DNA from: an uncultured Ruminococcus sp.
GTDB taxonomy: Bacteria > Bacillota > Clostridia > Oscillospirales > Ruminococcaceae
DNA length: 18,986 nt
Assembly: GCA_946186215.1 (NCBI GenBank)
Contig: CAMHMM010000008.1
Location: forward strand, 1-18,986
Direction of reading: 5' to 3'
Below the pieces are notes generated by a model. The model was not told the origin of the DNA. It saw only the letters and a list, made by a program, of their open reading frames with translations, and did not search any database. The number at the start of each line of letters is the position of its first letter. The stretch's first letter is position 1. Position numbers and translations under genes: made by a program. This document shows, piece after piece, positions 6,483-11,895 of the stretch.

Positions 6483-8540
6483 TCATTCATCCGAAAGAAT
6501 ATCGGTAAGTGTTTTGTGGAGATTGTATGTGTTTGCGAGCATTTCTCCGACATTTTCGGCGATGCTCTGCAGACGGATCTTTTCGTTGTCCGACATTTCC
6601 TTCTTCTGCTGCTTGGTCTCATTGAGGTCGTCGAGTGTCTGCTGGGTATCCTTGAGGATGATCTCTGTCTCAGACTCGATCTGGTTCTTGAGGCCTGTGA
6701 AGGAGCTGATGACCTGCTGTCTTACGGATTCCGAGAAGTCGGAATTGATCTTCATCTCGTGGAACTGCTTGCTCACGCTCTGCTTGAAGGAATTCTTGAA
6801 CTTTTCTATTCTCTCGTCAACGAGGAATTTATCAACGGCGAATTTGCCCGTGAATGTTCCTGCAAGTCCCGCAAGCGCCATCAGGCATATGCCCGCAGCG
6901 GTAAGGAAGCCGCCGCCTGCAATGGTGGTGACGAGCAGGAAGGATGTGGCAAGCCATGTGGTAAGGCCTGTGAGACCGCCCAGAAGAGCACCCTTCACGC
7001 CTGCCTCACGGAAGCCTATGAACAGGCCGCCGATACCGCCGGTACCGATAACGGAGCCGATGATGGAGTCGGTCACGCCGCCGTTCTGCGATCTCTTGGA
7101 GGGCTCTACATAGAACATTTCCTGGATGCGGTTGAGGGATTCAAAGAATTCATCCTGGAAGGACTGGAGCCTTACAGCCTCTTCGGAAAGGCCGACATTG
7201 ATATCGTTCTGGATCTGCTCGCAGATAAGCTGTGCCCTGTTTTCGATATTCTCCTTGATCTTCATCGTGAGCTTTTCGTAAACAACCTTCATCTTCTCGC
7301 GCTTGAGATCCTCCGCAGCCATGGGGTATTCATCGATTACCTGCATAGCTGTTTCCTCTATCCGTGCCCAGTATTCGTCAAGGATAGGCTGGAGCTTTTC
7401 AAACACATCATTTGCAGCATTGTTTATGCGTACAAATTCCTCACGCTTCTTGGTGCGTATGTCCTCGATCTCTTCAATGGCAAGCTGATACTTTTCCATG
7501 AATTCATCGGTCTCCATCATCAGAGCATTTTCATGGATGACTATGGAGTTGATGATCTCGGAGCCTGCGCTTATTATCTTGTTGGCGAGGATCTGCAGGG
7601 TTATGGAGCCTCTTTCCTTGGTGAGCATGGTCTCGAGCACGCTCTCGAATTTGGGGAAGTTGCTCTCCTCGAGCATATTGATGTCGTTGGCAGTCTTTGC
7701 AAGGAGCGCCTTCTTTGCGTACACGCCTATTACCTTGGGCTTGCCTATCTTGCGCTTGTAAACGGCAAATTCCTTGGAGCTTTCGCCCATTACCTTCTTT
7801 GCCTTGTCCATTACATAGCTGCTTATGCGCTTTTCAACGGTCTCGACTATGCGCTCCTCATCCTCCTTGGAGAATGTGCCGAAGCAGTTTACCGCAAAGA
7901 TTATGCGGCCGAGATCGGAGGTGAGCATCTTGTTTTCGAGAAAGTCTTTTTCAAACTGGGAAAAGGGGGAATTTGCACTGATAACGAATACAGCTGCATC
8001 TATCTTGGGGAGGATGGACATGGTGACATTGGTCATCTGCTCATCATCGTTGAGACCGGGGGTGTCTATGATATCCACATTGTTGCGGCAGAAATCGGTC
8101 TCGTAGTAGATAGTCGCTTCCTTGACGGTCTCTGCTTTCTTTTCCGATTCAAAGGAAAGCTTTGTTACATACTCGGCAAGGCGGTCGATATCTACCTTTT
8201 CCTGTGTGCCGTCCTTGTATTCGACCATTACATAGGGATCGGTGCTGTATGTGACACGGTTGAGCGTTGCAGTCGCAGGAAGTACATCCGCGGGAAGTAT
8301 CTCCTGTCCGAGAAGTGCGTTTATCAGTGTGCTCTTTCCTCTTTTGAATTCGCCGACTATGGCAACGGCGAAGTGCTCACCGGCAGTTTTCTCCATTACC
8401 TCGGCAATGGAATCTGCGGTGTTGAAAAGCTTCAGGGAGCGAGCATATCCTTCGAGCTGTCCCAGCGTTTCCGTTAGCTCTGTGACGGTATCACGGAACG
8501 AGGAATAGCTTGCAAAGCCCAGTGAAGAAGTCTGTTCCAT
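6483..8540 (-). CDS. Bacterial dynamin-like GTPase with membrane hairpin
   Basis: A 685-residue dynamin-superfamily GTPase. G1 is GEFKRGKST (63-71), the G2 region is LPATATLNR (87-95), and G3 is IIDTPGLND (157-165). The G4 position reads VNCFGTF, so the usual NKxD is degenerate. The middle is helical and charged, with coiled-coil-like segments. Residues about 488-565 form a glycine- and alanine-rich hydrophobic stretch that looks like a membrane-inserting hairpin, as in bacterial dynamin-like proteins that remodel or tether membranes. A helical C-terminal tail of about 120 residues follows. I chose the ATG at 8540 because AAGGAGG (8558-8552) lies 11 bases upstream; the frame extends to 8630, but that start would place this ribosome site inside the gene. 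It is first in its operon, with promoter at 8643-8672. Confidence 0.95.
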   Translation of the reverse strand: MEQTSSLGFASYSSFRDTVTELTETLGQLEGYARSLKLFNTADSIAEVMEKTAGEHFAVAIVGEFKRGKSTLINALLGQEILPADVLPATATLNRVTYSTDPYVMVEYKDGTQEKVDIDRLAEYVTKLSFESEKKAETVKEATIYYETDFCRNNVDIIDTPGLNDDEQMTNVTMSILPKIDAAVFVISANSPFSQFEKDFLENKMLTSDLGRIIFAVNCFGTFSKEDEERIVETVEKRISSYVMDKAKKVMGESSKEFAVYKRKIGKPKVIGVYAKKALLAKTANDINMLEESNFPKFESVLETMLTKERGSITLQILANKIISAGSEIINSIVIHENALMMETDEFMEKYQLAIEEIEDIRTKKREEFVRINNAANDVFEKLQPILDEYWARIEETAMQVIDEYPMAAEDLKREKMKVVYEKLTMKIKENIENRAQLICEQIQNDINVGLSEEAVRLQSFQDEFFESLNRIQEMFYVEPSKRSQNGGVTDSIIGSVIGTGGIGGLFIGFREAGVKGALLGGLTGLTTWLATSFLLVTTIAGGGFLTAAGICLMALAGLAGTFTGKFAVDKFLVDERIEKFKNSFKQSVSKQFHEMKINSDFSESVRQQVISSFTGLKNQIESETEIILKDTQQTLDDLNETKQQKKEMSDNEKIRLQSIAENVGEMLANTYNLHKTLTDILSDE

Positions 8541-8587
8541 ATATGAATGAACCTCCTTGTTAGAGTGAGTTTTCATTGTCGCGGTCC

Positions 8588-8626
8588 GTGCCGCCGCAGA
8601 CCGTTCACCCTTCACAGCCGCGGCAC
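8588..8626 (-). promoter_or_regulatory. Leader hairpin of the dynamin operon
   Basis: GTGCCGC/GCGGCAC arms (8588-8594 with 8620-8626) lie within the roughly 95-base untranslated leader of the dynamin operon, with further GC-rich pairing possible inside. No U run follows it, so it may affect RNA stability or regulation rather than termination. Confidence 0.35.
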
Positions 8627-8642
8627 ACACATATACAGTATG

Positions 8643-8672
8643 ATTATATCATAAATTCATTAATAAAGTCAA
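8643..8672 (-). promoter_or_regulatory. Promoter of the dynamin-like operon
   Basis: On the minus strand TTGACT (8672-8667) and TATAAT (8648-8643) are separated by 18 bases. Transcription would start near 8636, giving a leader of about 95 bases before the ATG at 8540. Confidence 0.72.
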
Positions 8673-8886
8673 TCAAAGCTGAATTTAATATGTTACAAAA
8701 TATGACTGCTTTTTTCTATGTTTATCACAAAAAGATGGTCAGAAAATGTCGCGGGATCGTTTTCATGAGATCGTATGTTATCAGTGCTTATCATACGGTG
8801 CAGACAGGTGTTGATCAGGCTATGGTAAAATTGCACAATTATTGGGGAATAATATTGTTTTTATATACGATTTTGTTCTGAAACTA

Positions 8887-8916
8887 TTGCAAATTTTAAT
8901 AGAAATCATGTATAAT
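8887..8916 (+). promoter_or_regulatory. Promoter of the first precursor gene
   Basis: TTGCAA (8887-8892) and TATAAT (8911-8916) have an 18-base spacer. The segment GAAATCATGTATAATC is nearly identical to GAAATAATGTATAATC at the second precursor promoter, so promoter and gene appear to have been duplicated together. Confidence 0.7.
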
Positions 8917-8944
8917 CAGTTTAATGTAATAATACAAGGGCGTT

Positions 8945-8965
8945 TTCCGCATAACGGATGCGGAA
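8945..8965 (+). promoter_or_regulatory. Leader hairpin before precursor 1
   Basis: TTCCGCAT (8945-8952) pairs perfectly with ATGCGGAA (8958-8965) around a five-base loop, 21 bases before the GGAGG ribosome site. The second precursor also has a hairpin at the equivalent place, but its sequence differs. Confidence 0.45.
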
Positions 8966-8998
8966 GGCCTGAAATGCCGGACAAACGGAGGTATCATA

Positions 8999-9295
8999 AT
9001 GACTACACTTGAAGCTTTTGGAAAACTGAATGAAAACAAGGCTCTTGCCGAAAAGATAGGCACAGAATGCAAGACTCCCGAGCAGGTATTCGATGTACTG
9101 AAGTCCATCGGTCTTACTGATGATTTTGATACATTCAAAAAGGCTGTGGATGGGATCAGCGCTGCTGCTTCGGAAATGAACGAAACTGATGTTGAGGCTA
9201 TAGCAGGCGGCATCGGCGGCCACACTACTATTACAGAACCGATCAATACTCCTATAGATCCGCAGGCTTCAGCTGCAGCATCCGCATCTGTCTGA
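8999..9295 (+). CDS. RiPP precursor peptide 1, Nif11-like leader
   Basis: A 98-residue precursor. Residues 1-71 are a Nif11-like leader: an amphipathic helical segment MTTLEAFGKLNENKALAEKI, then ECKTPEQVFDVLKSIGLTDDF, an acidic stretch, and VEAIAGG ending at the Gly70-Gly71 cleavage motif read by C39 peptidases. The predicted core (72-98) begins IGGHTTITEP and ends ASAAASASV. It has four Thr, three Ser and one His, but no Cys; the only cysteine is Cys24 in the leader. A second GG at 73-74 could be an alternative cut site. GGAGG (8987-8991) lies seven bases before the ATG. With no core cysteine, neither lanthionine nor thiazole can form; dehydrated or heterocyclised Ser/Thr remain possible. 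Downstream enzymes and the C39 transporter support precursor status. Confidence 0.9.
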   Translation: MTTLEAFGKLNENKALAEKIGTECKTPEQVFDVLKSIGLTDDFDTFKKAVDGISAAASEMNETDVEAIAGGIGGHTTITEPINTPIDPQASAAASASV

Positions 9296-9313
9296 GTCCC
9301 TATCCTGTTCCGG

Positions 9314-9332
9314 CAGTATTCTGATAATACTG
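9314..9332 (+). repeat. Small hairpin after precursor 1
   Basis: CAGTATT (9314-9320) pairs with AATACTG (9326-9332), 18 bases after the precursor 1 stop codon. No T run follows, so it is at most a weak terminator or a 3'-end stabiliser. Confidence 0.35.
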
Positions 9333-9383
9333 TGAACTGTATTGGATATATCACACAAATATCAGAATTTAATTTATATATTA

Positions 9384-9398
9384 TACACAATTTGTGTA
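9384..9398. promoter_or_regulatory. Palindrome just upstream of promoter 2
   Basis: TACACAA-T-TTGTGTA is a perfect 7-bp inverted repeat with a one-base centre, ending eight bases before the -35 box of the second precursor promoter. Its position suits an operator, but no regulator gene is present in the window and an AT-rich chance palindrome is possible. No equally good copy precedes precursor 1. Confidence 0.35.
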
Positions 9399-9406
9399 AT
9401 ATTTTA

Positions 9407-9435
9407 TTGACAAATCAGCTGAAATAATGTATAAT
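9407..9435 (+). promoter_or_regulatory. Consensus promoter of the second precursor gene
   Basis: TTGACA (9407-9412) and TATAAT (9430-9435) with a 17-base spacer form a perfect sigma-A consensus. Transcription should begin near 9442, so precursor 2 can be expressed independently of precursor 1 and probably more strongly. Confidence 0.85.
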
Positions 9436-9475
9436 CGATGTATACATATTCAGATATGTATTAATAATCGCAGGG

Positions 9476-9502
9476 TCTCGCCATACAGGGGTATGTGCGG
9501 GA
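9476..9502 (+). promoter_or_regulatory. Leader hairpin before precursor 2
   Basis: CATAC (9482-9486) pairs with GTATG (9491-9495) around AGGG. The stem continues with TCTCGC against GCGGGA across one bulged T and one wobble pair. It ends 17 bases before the GGAGG site (9520-9524). Confidence 0.45.
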
Positions 9503-9531
9503 GCGCTGCGGTATAAAACGGAGGTATTGTA

Positions 9532-9813
9532 ATGACTACACTGGAAGCTTTTACAAAGATTAACGCAGATCAGGCACTGGCTGAAAAGGTAAAGAATGAA
9601 TGCAAGACTCCCGAGCAGATATTCGAGGCTCTCAAGGCTGTCGGACTTACCGATGATTTCGAGACCTTCAAGAAGGCTGCTACAGAGCTCAACGCATCTG
9701 CAGGCAAGATGACCGAAGCTGATGTTGACGCAGTTGTTGGCGGCGGCACAGGTACTATCACCACACTTACAACAACTACAACAGTTACTCTTGCTGCATC
9801 TGGTGCTGTCTGA
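9532..9813 (+). CDS. RiPP precursor peptide 2, threonine-rich core
   Basis: A 93-residue precursor whose first 71 residues share 44 identical positions with precursor 1, including MTTLEAF, ALAEK, ECKTPEQ, GLTDDF, TFKKA and the closing Gly70-Gly71. The predicted core (72-93) is unrelated: it contains TTLTTTTTVT (77-86) and ends LAASGAV, with ten Thr and one Ser among 22 residues, no Cys and no charged residue. A third glycine (Gly72) may be part of the cut site. The ribosome site (AACGGAGGTAT, 9517-9527) matches that of precursor 1. A row of threonines next to a LanM-type dehydratase suggests extensive conversion to dehydrobutyrine (inference). A strong terminator about 100 bases downstream separates it from the enzymes. 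Confidence 0.92.
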   Translation: MTTLEAFTKINADQALAEKVKNECKTPEQIFEALKAVGLTDDFETFKKAATELNASAGKMTEADVDAVVGGGTGTITTLTTTTTVTLAASGAV

Positions 9814-9915
9814 TATCAAAGGGTACAGGCAGAATGAGCCGGACAGATGCTGATGCTGTCTGAGACGATACAGCTGCACAGAGGTGTGCGTCGCAGATAT
9901 TTGTCGATGGCATTA

Positions 9916-9959
9916 AAGTCGGAGATGTCCGTTGGATATTTCCGGCTTTTTTATTTTTT
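9916..9959 (+). terminator. Strong intrinsic terminator after the precursors
   Basis: A 14-bp stem (9917-9930 with 9934-9947, containing a few wobble pairs) around GTT is followed by TTTTTATTTTTT. It lies between the precursor genes and the YcaO gene, so precursor RNA should greatly exceed enzyme RNA. Enzymes would depend on read-through or on a weak promoter in 9960-10050 that I cannot identify. Confidence 0.9.
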
Positions 9960-10062
9960 AAATGCTGAATAAATAAATAAATGTATCTTTCCTGCCGCAG
10001 ACGGGGAGTACGCGAAATGTGATATTTCTGCATTTATCAATCCATAATGAGGAGCAGACATA

Positions 10063-11895
10063 ATGAACGAATGGGAAATGAGGGGCAAGGAAAGAAGCCC
10101 CGAGCAGACGATAGCAAAGGTGAATGAGATCCTTGCTTCACTGGGACTTACAGCACATGTGAAGGATATGGATCGTGATGTAGAGGACTGCTATTCATGC
10201 CGTGTTACCGTGGATGGCCCCACAGACGGGCTTATCGGTACCAACGGAAAGGGTATGTCAGAACAGCTGTGCCACGCCAGTGCATACGGCGAGCTTATGG
10301 AACGCCTTTCAAACAGGCTTTTCAACTCTATGATAAGGCTTGACGATCCCGATATCGAGGATATGCATATAGAGGAGCATCCGCTTTACGATGTATGGAG
10401 CGAGGAGCAGCCCTATGTGGCGCAGTACCTCAAGGACAGGATCGTGCAGACCGTTACGGACGATCACCCGTTCCTTTCAAAGGAATACCTTGTGAACCTT
10501 GCTCTTGAAAAGCTCACTCCCGACAAGCTGGGCGGAAAATCGCTGACGGTCCCCTACTATTCGGTATTGGACGATAAGTTTGAATATCTTCCCATGTGGA
10601 CTATCACATTTACCGGAAGCAACGGCATGGCTGCGGGCAACACTCTCGAGGAGGCTCTTGTCGAGGGTATTTCCGAGCTGCTGGAGCGCTATTCGCAGAT
10701 GCAGATATTCGACGGCGATATCATCCCGCCGCAGGTGCCCAGAGAATATATCGCCCGCTTCCCCCATATCCTGAAAATAATTGATGATATCGAAAGCACG
10801 GGCAGATACAAGGTGCGTGTGCTGGACTGCTCCCTCGGCAAAAAGCTCCCCGTTGTGTGCGGTGTTGTGGCCGACCTTAAAACAGGCGGATTCGGTGTCA
10901 AATTCGGCGCACAGCCCAATATCGCCATTGCAATGGAGCGCGTTTTCACAGAGCTGATGCAGGGCTCGAGGCTGGAATACAGCACAAATCTTTCAAGCCC
11001 CGATTTTGCCCGTTTCAAGGCATCAAGAAGACTGGATAAATGGAACAGCATCAAGGTGGCATCCACATCTATGCCCGCACAGCTCCTCATGGATGATGCG
11101 ACCTATTCCTTTGAGCCCTGGGAGGATGTAAGCGCAAAGACCAATCCCGAGATAATGAAGTCTATGATCGCTCTCATGGAAAGCTTCGGCTCAAAGGTGT
11201 TTGTAAGGGATGCGTCTTATCTGGGCTTTCCCGCAGTGAATATCTATGCTACGATATTTTCCGAGGTGCGGCCTGTGGATATGCTCGAGCTCAAGCACAA
11301 CATACTCGCAAAGAGCGTTCAGGAATACTTCACCCGCATAGACACCCTTGCGGATAAGGAAGTTTTGGATCTGGCAGTATACGCTGCTTCAAAAAGAGGC
11401 TCCGTCATAGAAAATTCCATCAACGCCATAAGCCAGCTTTTCTTTACGGAGAAGTTTATGTTTGAGCCCTTTGATGCGGATATGCTCTACTGCGCGTGCC
11501 TCATCCGCCTCGGGAAACACAGGGAAGCGGCTTCGGTACTGTCATTCCTTGTTTCCATGAAGGATATCATGTCAGACGAAGATGACAAGCTCCTCGTCAG
11601 GGCGGCCTATACATGGGAAAATGGTATTGCCGAGGGAGAAACGCCTGATCATGTTTATCAGGCAGTGAAAAATCTTTATCCTGCGTTTGCGGATAAGGTA
11701 AGGGATGTATTCGGCGATCCCGCACACATTCTCGAAAAATTGTATCCCGTATGCGGTTCAAAGCCCTGCACCGAGATCACCGAGGGCGGCTGCCGCTACT
11801 CTGCGATACATGATATCTACAAGCTCCTTGTGGATGCGGAAAGGAAGAACCCGGTAGATCCCGAAAATATAAGGGCGGTTTTCCGTGGTAAATGA
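10063..11895 (+). CDS. ycaO: YcaO-domain protein, E. coli YcaO-type
   Basis: A 610-residue YcaO superfamily protein. YcaO enzymes use ATP to activate backbone amides, giving azolines, thioamides or amidines in RiPPs. Family segments seen are GTNGKGMSEQ (59-68), AYGELMERLSNRL (74-86), SNGMAAGNTLEEALVEG (186-202) running into ISELLERYSQ, and FGAQPNIAIAMERVFTELMQ (281-300), which carry the ATP/Mg-binding glutamates. After the catalytic domain (about 50-420) comes a helical TPR-like C-terminal part (about 460-570), as in E. coli YcaO, which takes part in ribosomal protein S12 beta-methylthiolation. The Pro-rich C-terminus of azoline-forming YcaOs is absent (it ends VFRGK), and no E1-like, ocin-ThiF or TfuA partner is seen. 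GAGGAG (10049-10054) is eight bases upstream. It overlaps the LanM gene by 11 bases. Substrate and product are inferred from context only. Confidence 0.9.
   Translation: MNEWEMRGKERSPEQTIAKVNEILASLGLTAHVKDMDRDVEDCYSCRVTVDGPTDGLIGTNGKGMSEQLCHASAYGELMERLSNRLFNSMIRLDDPDIEDMHIEEHPLYDVWSEEQPYVAQYLKDRIVQTVTDDHPFLSKEYLVNLALEKLTPDKLGGKSLTVPYYSVLDDKFEYLPMWTITFTGSNGMAAGNTLEEALVEGISELLERYSQMQIFDGDIIPPQVPREYIARFPHILKIIDDIESTGRYKVRVLDCSLGKKLPVVCGVVADLKTGGFGVKFGAQPNIAIAMERVFTELMQGSRLEYSTNLSSPDFARFKASRRLDKWNSIKVASTSMPAQLLMDDATYSFEPWEDVSAKTNPEIMKSMIALMESFGSKVFVRDASYLGFPAVNIYATIFSEVRPVDMLELKHNILAKSVQEYFTRIDTLADKEVLDLAVYAASKRGSVIENSINAISQLFFTEKFMFEPFDADMLYCACLIRLGKHREAASVLSFLVSMKDIMSDEDDKLLVRAAYTWENGIAEGETPDHVYQAVKNLYPAFADKVRDVFGDPAHILEKLYPVCGSKPCTEITEGGCRYSAIHDIYKLLVDAERKNPVDPENIRAVFRGK

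Larger units (their letters stand above)
8541..8998. other. Divergent regulatory region, no protein gene
   Basis: These 458 bases separate the leftward dynamin operon from the rightward RiPP cluster. They hold the dynamin promoter and structured leader (8552-8672), the first precursor promoter (8887-8916) and its leader hairpin. In between lie small inverted repeats: CGTATG/CATACG (8772-8777 with 8792-8797) and ATTATT-GGGG-AATAAT (8838-8853), either of which could bind a regulator. Reading frames here are short and cross the promoters. Confidence 0.7.

Noticed and set aside
6516..8477. 653-codon open frame on the plus strand
   Set aside because: It is the exact antisense shadow of the dynamin-like GTPase gene, rich in Leu/Glu/Gly runs with no recognisable domain, and the minus frame carries clear G1 and G3 motifs.
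8576..8881. 101-codon plus-strand frame in the divergent region
   Set aside because: It crosses the dynamin promoter and leader, has no good ribosome site and a low-complexity translation.
8896..9390. 164-codon minus-strand frame opposite precursor 1
   Set aside because: It is antisense to a precursor with promoter, ribosome site, leader family match and duplicate; no independent support.
9966..9981. AATA-AATA-AATA tract as a functional repeat
   Set aside because: A short AT-rich run following the terminator; no array and no unit conservation.
9212..11895. Thiazole-forming (TOMM or thiopeptide) cluster
   Set aside because: No core cysteine, no E1-like or ocin-ThiF partner, no FMN dehydrogenase and no split LanB genes are present in the window.
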